64,000 bases of DNA from Ferrimonas balearica (GCF_019802085.1 NZ_JAHVHV010000005.1:62001-126000), one strand, 5' to 3'. Counted from the stretch's first letter, positions 1 to 9,059 are shown. The notes: generated by a model from the sequence alone, not told the origin. A program made the numbers and translations.

Positions 1-716
1 GTGGTGATGGCGAAACCCTGACGCACGATGCTGCGGATCAGCTCAATCAGGTTGGTCTCAAAAGCGATGTCCGGGGTGACGCCCAGGTGCTTGGCCAGGT
101 TGTTGATGAGCTCCCGGTGGTAGTAGCCGGGCTTGAACATCACCAGCTCGTGCTGGAAGAAGGTGTCGAGATCGATCTTCTCCTCGTTGGCCAGCGGGTG
201 GTCCAGCCCCACCGCTACGATCATCTCCTGGCGGGTCAGGGGCACGGTTTCCAGCCCCTGATCGGCGGTGGGTTCGATGATGATGCCGATGTCCACCTCG
301 TCCCGCTCCAGCATTCCCTGGATCTCCCGGGTGCCCGCCTCACACAAAGACAGCTTCAGATCCGGGTAGCGGTGGTGAAACGCCATCAGCAGGGCCGGGA
401 AGTAGTAGGAGCCGATCATCCCCGGCAGGGCGATGCGCACCTCGCCGCGGTCCAGGTCCCGCAGCCGGGCCATCGCCTGACTGGCCTGCTCCACCCGCTC
501 CAGGATCGCCTTGGCGTGGGGCAGCAGTTCGTTGCCCTCGGCGGTCAACTGCACCCGCTTATCCTGGCGGTGCAGCAGCACCAGCCCCAGATCGGTTTCC
601 AGTTTCTTGATGGCGGTGCTGACCGCCGGTTGGGCCACCCCCAGGACGCGGGCGGCGCGGGTGAAGCTGGCGTGTTCAGCCACCATGACAAAGTTGCGAA
701 GCTGACGAAGATCCAT
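1..716 (-). CDS. LysR-family transcriptional regulator (3' end cut by window)
   Basis: The reading frame opens at the ATG at 716 and runs without a stop to base 1, so about 238 residues are visible and the C-terminus lies outside the window. The N-terminus (MDLRQLRNFVMVAEHASFTRAA, then a PAVSTAIKKLE recognition helix) is a typical LysR winged helix-turn-helix. The rest matches a LysR effector-binding domain, with YYFPALLMAFHHRYPDL and a DIGII motif. It lies 102 bases downstream of a same-strand MFS transporter, which it may regulate. The effector is unknown. Confidence 0.9.
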   Translation of the reverse strand, partial: MDLRQLRNFVMVAEHASFTRAARVLGVAQPAVSTAIKKLETDLGLVLLHRQDKRVQLTAEGNELLPHAKAILERVEQASQAMARLRDLDRGEVRIALPGMIGSYYFPALLMAFHHRYPDLKLSLCEAGTREIQGMLERDEVDIGIIIEPTADQGLETVPLTRQEMIVAVGLDHPLANEEKIDLDTFFQHELVMFKPGYYHRELINNLAKHLGVTPDIAFETNLIELIRSIVRQGFAIT

Positions 717-818
717 AGGCGGTGTGTCTGTCCGGGCGAATCGGGGGGCGGTTCAATTACTATGCCAGCATTAAAAACAAATACAAAGACTTATAAACCG
801 CCTGCGGTGGCTTCCGGC

Positions 819-2027
819 TCAGGACTGGCCCTCGGCCTGGGCCGGTGCTGGCCAGGTGTTGAGCCGGTAGTGGTGACGGGAAAACTGCCAGGCGGCGGCC
901 AGGCCCAGTAACCCCGACAGGGAGAGAACGTAACGGGTGTCCAGCAGCGCCAGTACCGAACCGCCCAAGGCCATCAATACGTTGCCCAGGCAGAAGGTGG
1001 TGGTCATCAGCCCCATCAGCTGCCCCTGGCCGTGGTCGCCCCCGCGCTCGGCCAGGTAGGTGGGCAGCATGGCGTTGTAGATGGCGATGCCGGCCCCCAT
1101 GGCGATAAAGGGCAGCACGTAGTGGCCGCCGCCCAGGGGCAGCAGCGCCAGGGCGAGGCTGAACAGCCCCATTCCCAGCAGCGCCGAGGGGGCCAGCCCC
1201 AAGCGGCGCTTCAGCACCATGCTGGCGGTGGTGGCCACCAGGATCATCGCCGAGGTGAGCAGCACCGTTGCCTGGGCGATGGCGATGCTGTCGAAACCCC
1301 GGTACTCCACCAGCCACACCGGGTAGAACTCGTAAAACCCGTTGGTGGCCAGCATCAGCAAAAGGTAGAGCCCAAAGAAGGGACGGATCTTGGGATCCGC
1401 CACCAGCGCCAGGCTGTGGCGGCCACCGCCGGGTTTGGCGACCGGCTTATCCCGGGGCAGGCTGAGGCTGATCACCCCCACCGCCACCAGGCAGGCCCCG
1501 GCGCCCACCCAGAAGGCCACCGAGGCCCCCAACGGCAGCAGCAGCCCGCCCACCACCGGGCCCACCAGGTACCCGGCGTAGGTGGTGGCACTGAGCAATG
1601 AGAAGGCCCGAGTGCGGTCGATTTTGGGGTGAAGGTCGGCGGCGATGGCCCGGGCCACGCTCAGGTTGCCTTCGCATACCCCGGTCAACAACCGGCTGAG
1701 GGCAAACAGGGCGAAATCACCGCGGCTGACCGCCCAGGCGGAGAGGGCGTAGCCCAAAGTGGTGCCCAACATGGTCCACTGCAGCACCTTGCGCCGCCCG
1801 GCCCGGTCAGACCAGGCGCCGATGACGTTACTGCCCAGCAGGATGCCCAGGGGGTAGATGGCCAGGATGGCGCCCAGCAGCAGCTTGGGGGGGATCCCGT
1901 AAAACACGCTGATGGGGTGGCCCATCTCCAGAAACAGTGGGGCCAGGATGGGGTAGGGCAGGGCGATGCCGCTGACGCTGATCAGGGTGACCAGCAGTGT
2001 GGCGGCGAGGACGCGGTGGGGGCTCAT
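819..2027 (-). CDS. MFS transporter, drug:H+ antiporter-like
   Basis: A 402-residue, strongly hydrophobic protein of the length usual for 12-helix major facilitator carriers. After helix 2 it has the MFS loop signature GAWSDRAGRRKV (about residues 70-81), and LSRLLTGVCEGNLSVARA followed by GYLVGPVVGG resembles motif C of DHA1-type exporters. The family usually expels drugs or metabolites from the inner membrane; the substrate cannot be read from sequence. The ATG at 2027 has only a weak ribosome-binding site. A 26-bp inverted repeat lies 13 bases upstream of the start and suggests repressor control. The LysR gene follows on the same strand. Confidence 0.88.
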   Translation of the reverse strand: MSPHRVLAATLLVTLISVSGIALPYPILAPLFLEMGHPISVFYGIPPKLLLGAILAIYPLGILLGSNVIGAWSDRAGRRKVLQWTMLGTTLGYALSAWAVSRGDFALFALSRLLTGVCEGNLSVARAIAADLHPKIDRTRAFSLLSATTYAGYLVGPVVGGLLLPLGASVAFWVGAGACLVAVGVISLSLPRDKPVAKPGGGRHSLALVADPKIRPFFGLYLLLMLATNGFYEFYPVWLVEYRGFDSIAIAQATVLLTSAMILVATTASMVLKRRLGLAPSALLGMGLFSLALALLPLGGGHYVLPFIAMGAGIAIYNAMLPTYLAERGGDHGQGQLMGLMTTTFCLGNVLMALGGSVLALLDTRYVLSLSGLLGLAAAWQFSRHHYRLNTWPAPAQAEGQS

Positions 2028-2039
2028 CCCGAGTATCCA

Positions 2040-2065
2040 ATAAATAAACCAATGTGTTTATTTAT
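2040..2065. promoter_or_regulatory. Perfect 26-bp inverted repeat, candidate operator
   Basis: ATAAATAAAC, six bases, then GTTTATTTAT: two perfect 10-bp arms. It sits between the 75-residue gene and the MFS start codon at 2027, very AT-rich in a GC-rich neighbourhood. No U-tract follows on the minus strand, so an operator fits better than a terminator. Confidence 0.5.
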
Positions 2066-2090
2066 AGCGCTGCTCGGGACGCAGGTAAAG

Positions 2091-2318
2091 CTATTTGTTG
2101 CCCAGACGGCTCAGCACATCGTCGGTGGGGATGAGATCCAGGTGACCCTGCTCGTCGAAATACCAGCCACGGATGTAGCCTAGACGCTGCATCTTGCGAA
2201 ACTCCTCCACCACCGTCTGGGCCTCACTCTGAGCCCGGGCGAGGTCGTAGCCGTGGATCTGTTTCAGGTACAGCGCGATGCTCTCCACGGGCGCCGATTG
2301 GGAAATGTTGTAAGGCAT
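2091..2318 (-). CDS. Small conserved-looking protein of unknown function (75 aa)
   Basis: A 75-residue soluble protein with no family I recognise. It is hydrophilic, with a central predicted helix (LARAQSEAQTVVEEFRKMQ) and a C-terminal stretch GWYFDEQGHLDLIP that looks like two short strands. The start at 2318 is supported by a good ribosome-binding site (GGAGG eight bases upstream). It precedes the MFS gene on the same strand but is separated from it by the inverted repeat at 2040-2065. Codon use resembles its neighbours, so it is likely a real gene. Confidence 0.65.
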   Translation of the reverse strand: MPYNISQSAPVESIALYLKQIHGYDLARAQSEAQTVVEEFRKMQRLGYIRGWYFDEQGHLDLIPTDDVLSRLGNK

Positions 2319-2419
2319 CTGCTCGCCTCCAAACCGCCGTCTTTTGCCAAGGGTAGATCACGCTGGTCGATTCGCCCGTTCCGGCGCAACAACGGGTGCG
2401 ATTTGCCGGAGCGAGATCA

Positions 2420-2448
2420 TTGGTGCGCCGTCTCAGGGCTGCTAAACT
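2420..2448 (+). promoter_or_regulatory. Putative sigma-70 promoter of gltX
   Basis: A -35 TTGGTG at 2420-2425, a 17-base spacer and a -10 TAAACT at 2443-2448, about 50 bases before the gltX start codon. Confidence 0.5.
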
Positions 2449-2501
2449 AGCGGGCTTACTGGCCGACCGGCCGTCGATCTTTTTGGAACATCGAGAAGGA
2501 C

Positions 2502-3914
2502 ATGACCGTTAAGACCCGATTTGCTCCCAGTCCGACTGGCTTTCTCCACGTGGGCGGCGCCCGCACCGCACTCTACTCCTGGCTCTACGCCCGCAACCAG
2601 GGCGGCCAGTTCGTGCTGCGCATCGAAGACACCGATCTGGAGCGCTCCACCCAGGAGGCCATCGACGCCATCATCGAGGGGATGGAGTGGCTCGGACTCA
2701 ACTGGGAAGAGGGCCCCTACTACCAGACCCAGCGCTTCGATCGCTACAACCAACTGATCGACCAGCTGCTGGCCGAGGGCAAGGCCTACAAGTGCTACTG
2801 CTCCAAGGAGCGGGTGGATGCCCTGCGCGAGCAGCAGATGGCCAACGGTGAAAAGGCCCGTTACGACGGCCACTGCCGCAACGGCAACCCGGATCACGCC
2901 GAGGACGCGCCCTTCGTCATCCGCTTCAAGAACCCCACCGAGGGCAGCGTGGTGTTTGACGACCACGTCCGCGGCCGCATCGCCATCGACAACCGCGAGC
3001 TGGACGATCTCATCATCCGTCGCAGCGACGGCTCCCCCACCTACAACTTCTGTGTGGTGGTGGACGACTGGGACATGGGGATCACTCAGGTGGTCCGCGG
3101 TGAGGACCACATCAACAACACCCCTCGCCAGATCAACATCTACCAGGCCCTGGGGGCCCCGGTGCCGGAGTTCGCTCACGTCTCCATGATCCTCGGCGAC
3201 GACGGGGCCAAGCTGTCCAAGCGCCACGGTGCGGTCAGCGTCATGCAGTACCGCGACGACGGCTACCTGCCCGAGGCGCTGCTCAACTACCTGGTGCGCC
3301 TGGGCTGGTCCCACGGTGACCAGGAGATCTTCTCCGTGGCGGAGATGATTGAGCTGTTCAGCCTCAAGGCGATCAACAAGTCCGCCTCGGCGTTCAACAC
3401 CGAGAAGCTGTTGTGGCTGAACCAGCACTACATGAAGCAGCTGCCGGTGGCCGAGGTGGCCAAGCACCTGGCCTGGCACTTTGACGATCAGAAGATCGAC
3501 GCCAGCAACGGCCCCAGCCTGGAAGCACTGATCCCGGTGATGGCCGAGCGCAGCCAGACCCTCAAGGAGCTGGCGGCCAGCAGCCGCTACTACTACGAGG
3601 ACTTTGCCGACTTCGACGAAGCCGCCGCCAAGAAGCACCTGCGCCCCGTGGCCCAGGCGCCCCTGGCCCTGGTACAGGAGAAGCTGGCGGCCCTGACCGA
3701 CTGGAGCGCCGAGGCGATCCACGAGTGCATCAAGTCCACCGCCGAAGAGCTTGAGCTTGGCATGGGCAAAGTGGGCATGCCGCTGCGGGTGGCGGTGACC
3801 GGCGCAGGCCAGTCTCCGAGCCTGGATTTGACCCTGTTGTTGATTGGGCAAGCGCGTTCCGTCGAGAGAATCGGCAAAGCGGTGGAATTTGTAGCAAACA
3901 GGGCGAATTCCTGA
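2502..3914 (+). CDS. gltX: Glutamate--tRNA ligase
   Basis: This class I aminoacyl-tRNA synthetase charges tRNA-Glu with glutamate. The protein has 470 residues, the usual bacterial GluRS length. The HIGH-type motif is seen as [11 protein letters not shown] near residues 9-19 and the KMSKS-type motif as KLSKR at residues 237-241. CYC and a downstream GHC in the acceptor-binding region match the enteric GluRS zinc site. The gene is followed 84 bases after its stop by an array of tRNA genes, five of which encode its own substrate. Confidence 0.98.
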   Translation: MTVKTRFAPSPTGFLHVGGARTALYSWLYARNQGGQFVLRIEDTDLERSTQEAIDAIIEGMEWLGLNWEEGPYYQTQRFDRYNQLIDQLLAEGKAYKCYCSKERVDALREQQMANGEKARYDGHCRNGNPDHAEDAPFVIRFKNPTEGSVVFDDHVRGRIAIDNRELDDLIIRRSDGSPTYNFCVVVDDWDMGITQVVRGEDHINNTPRQINIYQALGAPVPEFAHVSMILGDDGAKLSKRHGAVSVMQYRDDGYLPEALLNYLVRLGWSHGDQEIFSVAEMIELFSLKAINKSASAFNTEKLLWLNQHYMKQLPVAEVAKHLAWHFDDQKIDASNGPSLEALIPVMAERSQTLKELAASSRYYYEDFADFDEAAAKKHLRPVAQAPLALVQEKLAALTDWSAEAIHECIKSTAEELELGMGKVGMPLRVAVTGAGQSPSLDLTLLLIGQARSVERIGKAVEFVANRANS

Positions 3915-3922
3915 AAAACGTG

Positions 3923-3952
3923 TTGACTCTTTTGGGCCGGAATCCCTAAAAT
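3923..3952 (+). promoter_or_regulatory. tRNA array promoter with GC-rich discriminator
   Basis: TTGACT at 3923-3928, an 18-base spacer and TAAAAT at 3947-3952, followed by GCGCC. The GC-rich discriminator is typical of stringently controlled stable-RNA promoters. It lies between the gltX stop and the first tRNA. Confidence 0.75.
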
Positions 3953-3997
3953 GCGCCTCGCACTGACGGGGACACCCCCGAAAGAGCCAACCAAAGT

Positions 3998-4073
<76 letters not shown>

Positions 4074-4083
4074 CTTTTTCAAT

Positions 4084-4106
4084 AAAGGGCCGCCGAGCGG
4101 CCTTTT
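4084..4106 (+). terminator. Terminator-like hairpin between first tRNA-Ala and first tRNA-Glu
   Basis: AAAGGGCCGC pairs with GCGGCCTTTT around a CGA loop (one G-U), followed by a short TTTTAT. It could end or attenuate transcription after the first tRNA, or serve in processing. No clear promoter was found between it and the next tRNA. Confidence 0.5.
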
Positions 4107-4115
4107 ATGTCCGGG

Positions 4116-4191
4116 GTCCCCTTCGTCTAGAGGCCTAGGACACCGCCCTTTCACGGCGGTAACAGGGGTTCGAATCCCCTAGGGGACGCCA
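4116..4191 (+). tRNA. tRNA-Glu (TTC), major isoform
   Basis: A 76-base cloverleaf with CCA end. Anticodon loop CTTTCAC (TTC); acceptor GTCCCCT pairs fully with AGGGGAC. Confidence 0.97.
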
Positions 4192-4234
4192 CTTATTCGG
4201 TTATCAGTTTCGACTGGTCACCACCCAGGTTTTG

Positions 4235-4310
4235 GGGCGATTAGCTCAGTTGGGAGAGCACCTGCCTTACAAGCAGGGGGTCACTGGTTCAAGCCCGGTA
4301 TCGCCCACCA
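4235..4310 (+). tRNA. tRNA-Val (TAC)
   Basis: A 76-base cloverleaf with CCA end. Anticodon loop CTTACAA (TAC); acceptor GGGCGAT pairs with ATCGCCC. Confidence 0.97.
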
Positions 4311-4348
4311 CCTTCTCTTGTCACCGGAGATGAAACGGTGAGTCCGGG

Positions 4349-4424
4349 GTCCCCTTCGTCTAGAGGCCTAGGACACCGCCCTTTCACGGCGGTAACAGGG
4401 GTTCGAATCCCCTAGGGGACGCCA
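4349..4424 (+). tRNA. tRNA-Glu (TTC), major isoform
   Basis: Identical in sequence to the copy at 4116-4191. Preceded by a TCACC-N11-GGTGA spacer hairpin at 4321-4341. Confidence 0.97.
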
Positions 4425-4466
4425 CTGTTTCTTTTGTTCGTTTATAACGAGCAAAACCAAAGATTT

Positions 4467-4542
4467 GGGCGATTAGCTCAGTTGGGAGAGCACCTGCCTT
4501 ACAAGCAGGGGGTCACTGGTTCAAGCCCGGTATCGCCCACCA
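4467..4542 (+). tRNA. tRNA-Val (TAC)
   Basis: Identical in sequence to the copy at 4235-4310. It is the first gene of the duplicated Val-Ala-Glu module. Confidence 0.97.
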
Positions 4543-4550
4543 AATCTTTC

Positions 4551-4626
<76 letters not shown>

Positions 4627-4629
4627 CTT

Positions 4630-4649
4630 TTGATTGTTTCGGCAGTCAA
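4630..4649 (+). other. UUCG-tetraloop spacer hairpin, copy 1
   Basis: TTGATTGT, TTCG, GCAGTCAA: eight pairs, two of them G-U, closing a UUCG loop between tRNA-Ala and tRNA-Glu. Likely an RNA processing or stability element. Confidence 0.6.
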
Positions 4650-4683
4650 TCTCCGATCACCAGAGACAAAACGGTGAAACGAC

Positions 4684-4762
<79 letters not shown>

Positions 4763-4806
4763 TTGATGTGACGCACTAGGCCTGCGGCGCATCAACCAAA
4801 AGATTT

Positions 4807-4882
4807 GGGCGATTAGCTCAGTTGGGAGAGCACCTGCCTTACAAGCAGGGGGTCACTGGTTCAAGCCCGGTATCGCCCACCA
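4807..4882 (+). tRNA. tRNA-Val (TAC)
   Basis: Identical in sequence to 4467-4542, exactly 340 bases downstream. It belongs to the second copy of the duplicated module. Confidence 0.97.
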
Positions 4883-4890
4883 AATCTTTC

Positions 4891-4966
<76 letters not shown>

Positions 4967-4969
4967 CTT

Positions 4970-4989
4970 TTGATTGCTTCGGCAATCAA
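4970..4989 (+). other. UUCG-tetraloop spacer hairpin, copy 2
   Basis: TTGATTGC, TTCG, GCAATCAA: eight Watson-Crick pairs. The two G-U pairs of copy 1 are C-G and T-A here. Confidence 0.6.
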
Positions 4990-5023
4990 TCTCCGGTCAC
5001 CAGAGACAAAACGGTGAAACGAC

Positions 5024-5102
<79 letters not shown>

Positions 5103-5137
5103 TCTCTTGTCACCAGAGTTGAAACGGTGAGTCCGGG

Positions 5138-5213
5138 GTCCCCTTCGTCTAGAGGCCTAGGACACCGCCCTTTCACGGCGGTAACAGGGGTTCGAATCCC
5201 CTAGGGGACGCCA
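5138..5213 (+). tRNA. tRNA-Glu (TTC), major isoform
   Basis: Same sequence as 4116-4191. The last tRNA of the array, preceded by the spacer hairpin at 5110-5130 and followed by a strong terminator. Confidence 0.97.
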
Positions 5214-5230
5214 CGCATTACACAAAAAAA

Positions 5231-5257
5231 AGCCACCCAATCGGGTGGCTTTTTTTG
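5231..5257. terminator. Bidirectional terminator between tRNA array and tesA
   Basis: AGCCACCC, AATC loop, GGGTGGCT, with a T-run on the plus strand and an A-run before it serving the minus strand. Confidence 0.9.
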
Positions 5258-5285
5258 TGCTCGGACAACCCGGTCTGGCGGCACC

Positions 5286-5888
5286 TCACTCCGCCACCGC
5301 CTGCTCAAACCAGGGTTTCAGAAAGGCGGCGATCTTCTCCTGGGCCGCCCGGTTGGGGTGGATGCCGTCCCGCTGCATCAGGCTGGGATCCGTGGCGATC
5401 TCCGTCATAAAAAACGGCACCAGGGCCACGTCGTGGGCCTCGGCCAGGCTGGGGTAGATCCCCTGGAACAGCTCGGCGTAGCGGCGACCGTAGTTGGGCG
5501 GCACCATCACCTCCGACAGCAACACCCCGGCCCCGGCGGCCTGACTGAGCTCAATCAACTGGGCCAGGTTCTGCTGGGTAAGGGCAGGCTGGAACCCCCG
5601 CAAACCGTCGTTGCCCCCCAGCTCGATAAACACCCAGTCCGGCTGGTGCTGGGCCAGCAAACCCGGCAGGCGACGCAGGCCGCCGTCGCTGGTCTCACCG
5701 CTGACTGAGGCGTTAATCAGCTGAATGTCAGGTAAATTTTGTTGCAATTTTCTGACCCAACCGTCCGCCTCGTCCATGCCATAGCTTGCGCTTAAGCTGT
5801 CACCCAGTATTAGAATGGAAGTCTGGTTTGCCCACACCCAGGGTGAACACAACCACAAAATCACTATCAGCAGGGAACGCCGCACCAT
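5286..5888 (-). CDS. tesA: Periplasmic acyl-CoA thioesterase I / lysophospholipase L1
   Basis: An SGNH hydrolase that cleaves acyl thioesters and lysophospholipids in the periplasm. The start chosen is the ATG at 5888, giving 200 residues with a signal peptide (RRSLLIVILWLCSPWVWA) cleaved before NQ; a longer frame to 5927 lacks a signal-like start. The family blocks are present: GDSLSASYG with the nucleophile Ser, the Gly block SVSGETSDGG, GGNDGLRG with the oxyanion Asn, and DGIHPN with catalytic Asp and His. A GGAG ribosome-binding site precedes the start. It diverges from ybbA as in Escherichia coli, but here the two start codons overlap by two bases. Confidence 0.95.
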   Translation of the reverse strand: MVRRSLLIVILWLCSPWVWANQTSILILGDSLSASYGMDEADGWVRKLQQNLPDIQLINASVSGETSDGGLRRLPGLLAQHQPDWVFIELGGNDGLRGFQPALTQQNLAQLIELSQAAGAGVLLSEVMVPPNYGRRYAELFQGIYPSLAEAHDVALVPFFMTEIATDPSLMQRDGIHPNRAAQEKIAAFLKPWFEQAVAE

Positions 5889-6585
5889 GTCCACTCCGTT
5901 ATCCTCCGTCTCTTCCGAACAGGCCATCGTGGTTCGTCAACTTCGACGTGATGTCGATACGCTAGATGGCTCGCTTTCGATCCTCAAAGGGGTGGACCTG
6001 GAAGTCAAGCAGGGTGAATCCCTGGCGGTCACCGGTCCCTCGGGAGCGGGCAAGTCCACCCTATTGGCCCTGCTGGCGGGGCTGGACCGCGCCTCCAGCG
6101 GCGAGATCTGGCTGGCGGGGGCGCCCCTGCACCAGCTGGACGAGGAGCAGCGGGCGGCGCTGCGGGGCCAGAAGGTGGGCTTTATCTTCCAGTCCTTCAT
6201 GCTGGTGGACAGCCTCACGGCGCTGGAGAACGTCATGCTGCCGTTGGAGCTGGCGGGCCAGGAGGGGGCCAAGGCACTGGCGGAGCAGCTGCTCGAGCGG
6301 GTGGGCCTGAGCGCGCGTCTGGACCATTTCCCCAACCAGCTCTCCGGCGGTGAACAGCAGCGGGTGGCCATCGCCCGGGCCTTTGCCACTCAGCCGGCGA
6401 TCCTGTTCGCCGATGAGCCCACCGGCAACCTGGACCACACCAACAGCGACACCGTGGAGGACCTGCTGTTCGAGCTGAACCGGGAGCAGGGCACCACCCT
6501 GGTGCTGGTCACCCACGACCTGGAGCTGGCCAAGCGCTGCCAGCGTCAGGTGGCGATGAACGCCGGCCGTCTGGAGGCGTTATGA
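5887..6585 (+). CDS. ybbA: ABC transporter ATP-binding protein YbbA
   Basis: A 232-residue ATPase of the LolD/MacB-like group. It has the Walker A motif GPSGAGKST (near residue 47), the signature LSGGEQQRVAIARA and Walker B ILFADEPTG followed by a switch HD (LVLVTHDLELA). It partners the FtsX-type permease encoded immediately downstream, overlapping by four bases (ATGA). The start at 5887 follows an AGGGA site; the open frame extends back to 5815 but that extension lies antisense to tesA. The exact substrate of YbbA-YbbP is not settled; an envelope lipid or lipoprotein-related export role is usually proposed. Confidence 0.95.
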   Translation: MSTPLSSVSSEQAIVVRQLRRDVDTLDGSLSILKGVDLEVKQGESLAVTGPSGAGKSTLLALLAGLDRASSGEIWLAGAPLHQLDEEQRAALRGQKVGFIFQSFMLVDSLTALENVMLPLELAGQEGAKALAEQLLERVGLSARLDHFPNQLSGGEQQRVAIARAFATQPAILFADEPTGNLDHTNSDTVEDLLFELNREQGTTLVLVTHDLELAKRCQRQVAMNAGRLEAL

Positions 6586-9059
6586 TCACCTGGCCCTTAG
6601 CCTGGCGACTCTTTCGCCGCGAACTGGCCCGGGGTCAGCTGCGCCTGATCGCCTCGGCGCTCATCCTGGCGGTCACCGCCGTGACCGGACTGGGCCTGGT
6701 CTCCGACCGGCTCAAGCGGGCCATCGATCACCAGGCCGCCTCCTTCCTGGCGGCGGACCGCATCCTCAGCTCCCCCCAGGCGGTGGACTCCCAATGGCTG
6801 CAGCAGGCCCGGGAGATGGGGCTGGAAGTGGCCAGCACCCTGGAGTTCCAATCGATGATCTTCGCCGGTGACCAGCTGCAGCTGGTCACCGTCAAGGCGG
6901 TGTCCGACAGCTACCCCCTGCGGGGCAGCATCGATCTGATGGCCCCGTCGGCCCATCCTCTGCCTCCCGAGGGCAGCCTCTGGCTGGACCGGCGGCTGGC
7001 GGCCTGGCTGGATGAGGCGCAGGTGGCGGAGATTGGCGATGCCCAGTTCCGCCTCGATGCCGCCATCGACCGTTTGCCGGACGCCGGTTTCAACGTCTTT
7101 GCCTCGGCGCCTGTGGTGCTTATGCGCCTGGAGGAGGTGGAGCGTACCGGCGTGGTGCAGCCGGGCAGCCGTCTGCAGTGGCGCTACCAGTTTGCCGGCC
7201 GGGAGTCGGCCATCGCCGAGCTGGAGGCCTATCTGACGCCCCGACTGACCACCTCCCAGCGGCTGGTGGACGTGCGCTCTCAGGAGTCGCCCCTGGCCCG
7301 GGCCATCGGCCGGGCGGAGCAGTTCCTGCTGCTCTCGGCGCTGCTGGGCATTGCCCTGGCCTGCGCCGCCATCGGGGTGGCGGCCCGCCGTTACTGCCAG
7401 CGCCACTACGACGTGGTGGCCATGTTTAAGACCCTGGGGGCCAGCCACGGCCAGGTGCGGGGGATCTTCATCCTTCACCTGACCCTGGTGACCCTGCTCA
7501 GCCTGGCGGTGGGCCTGGCGCTGGGGGCCCTGGCGGCCCGGGGGCTGATCACCCTGCTGCCGGCCCAATTCGGCAGCGAAGCGATGGACGTCGTGCCCTG
7601 GCGGCCCCTGGCCCTGGGGGCCGGCACCGGGTTGATCGCCGGCTTCGGCTTCACCCTCTATCCGCTGTTGCGCCTGCTGTCGGTGCCGCCGATGCGGGTG
7701 CTGCGCCAGGACATCGGCCCCGCTCGCTGGGGCGCCTGGCTGAACGGCCTGATGGCGGTGGGTGCCCTGGCGCTGTTGGCGTGGCTCTACAGCGGCAGCC
7801 TGCGCATGACGGTGGTGTTGCTGGTGGGGGCAGGGGCCCTGGCCGGCTTGCTGGCCCTGGTGGGCTTTGTGCTGCTCTCCAGCGGCCGCCAACTGGGGAT
7901 GGCCACCAGCAGTCCCCTGAAGCTGGCCCTGGCCGGCTTGCGCCGTCGCTCCAGTGATAACGCCCTGCAGCTGGTGGGCTTCTCCGTGGCCCTGATGCTG
8001 CTGCTGACCATCCTGGCGCTGCGCCAGGACCTGCTCAGCGACTGGCAGGATCAGCTGCCCGCCAACACGCCGGACCATTTCCTGGTGAACATCGCGCCCC
8101 AGGACACCCAGGCCCTGTCCCAGTTTCTGGCCGAGCGCCAGGTGGACGCCACGGATCTCTACCCGGTGATCCGCGGCCGTCTGTCGTCGGTCAATGGTGA
8201 GACGGTGCGCAAGCCGGTGACCAAGGAGTCGGAGGAGAACGCCCCCCGTGGCCCCCGTGGCATTGGCCGGGAGCTGAACCTGACCTACCGAGCCACGCTG
8301 CCCCCCAATAACCCGGTGGTGGCGGGCCAGTGGTTTGCCCCCGATGCCGTGGGGGAGGTGTCAGTGGAGGCCCAGGTGGCGGAGCGGCTCGAGGTGGGGC
8401 TGGGGGATGAGCTGACCTTCACCATCGACGGGCGTGAGGTGGTGGCCACCATCACCAGCCTGCGCCAGGTGAACTGGGAAACCATGCAGCCCAACTTCTT
8501 CATGATCTTCCCGCCGGAGACCATGGCCCCCTTCGTGGCCACCTACATCGCCAGCTTCCACCACCCGCCGGGTCAGGAGACCCTGGTGAACGAGCTGATC
8601 CGGCAGTTCCCCACGGTGTCGGTGATCGACGTGGGGGCCTTGATCGATCAGCTGCGTGGGGTGATTGACCAGGTCTCACTGGCCTTGAGCCTGGTGCTGC
8701 TGGTGGTGGTGGTGGCGTCCGCCATGGTGCTGCTGGCCCAGACCGAGGCGGGGATGGCATCAAGACGCCAGGAGCTGGCGATCATGCGCACCCTGGGGGC
8801 ACCGGGTCGGCTGCTGCGCAGCGCGGTGAACTGGGAGTTTCTGATCCTGGGGGCCCTGGCGGGCCTGCTGGCGGTGGTGGTGGCGGAGCTGACCCTCTAC
8901 CTGCTCAAGACCCAGGTGTTCAACCTGGTGGTCAAGGCGCACTGGCTGTGGTGGGCGGTGATCCCGGTGCTCGGGGCGCTGCTGATTGGCCTGATGGGCC
9001 GCTTCGCCTGCCGTCGCCTGCTGGCCAACAACTGCGCCGCCCTGCTCAGGGGCGACTGA
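6582..9059 (+). CDS. ybbP: ABC transporter permease YbbP (FtsX/MacB-like)
   Basis: An 825-residue inner-membrane permease, about the length of Escherichia coli YbbP. An N-terminal transmembrane helix (about residues 20-40) is followed by a large periplasmic domain, an FtsX-type membrane block (about 245-360), further central helices, a second periplasmic domain and a C-terminal FtsX block with LVLLVVVVASAMVLLAQTEA and GALAGLLAVVVAELTLYLL. Translation is coupled to ybbA by ATGA. Its last 14 bases overlap the convergent yfcH gene. Confidence 0.93.
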   Translation: MITWPLAWRLFRRELARGQLRLIASALILAVTAVTGLGLVSDRLKRAIDHQAASFLAADRILSSPQAVDSQWLQQAREMGLEVASTLEFQSMIFAGDQLQLVTVKAVSDSYPLRGSIDLMAPSAHPLPPEGSLWLDRRLAAWLDEAQVAEIGDAQFRLDAAIDRLPDAGFNVFASAPVVLMRLEEVERTGVVQPGSRLQWRYQFAGRESAIAELEAYLTPRLTTSQRLVDVRSQESPLARAIGRAEQFLLLSALLGIALACAAIGVAARRYCQRHYDVVAMFKTLGASHGQVRGIFILHLTLVTLLSLAVGLALGALAARGLITLLPAQFGSEAMDVVPWRPLALGAGTGLIAGFGFTLYPLLRLLSVPPMRVLRQDIGPARWGAWLNGLMAVGALALLAWLYSGSLRMTVVLLVGAGALAGLLALVGFVLLSSGRQLGMATSSPLKLALAGLRRRSSDNALQLVGFSVALMLLLTILALRQDLLSDWQDQLPANTPDHFLVNIAPQDTQALSQFLAERQVDATDLYPVIRGRLSSVNGETVRKPVTKESEENAPRGPRGIGRELNLTYRATLPPNNPVVAGQWFAPDAVGEVSVEAQVAERLEVGLGDELTFTIDGREVVATITSLRQVNWETMQPNFFMIFPPETMAPFVATYIASFHHPPGQETLVNELIRQFPTVSVIDVGALIDQLRGVIDQVSLALSLVLLVVVVASAMVLLAQTEAGMASRRQELAIMRTLGAPGRLLRSAVNWEFLILGALAGLLAVVVAELTLYLLKTQVFNLVVKAHWLWWAVIPVLGALLIGLMGRFACRRLLANNCAALLRGD

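Noticed and set aside
2442-3851. Long open frame on the minus strand across gltX
   Set aside because: It is antisense to a clear glutamyl-tRNA synthetase; high GC with strong third-position bias produces long shadow frames. No ribosome-binding site or family features.
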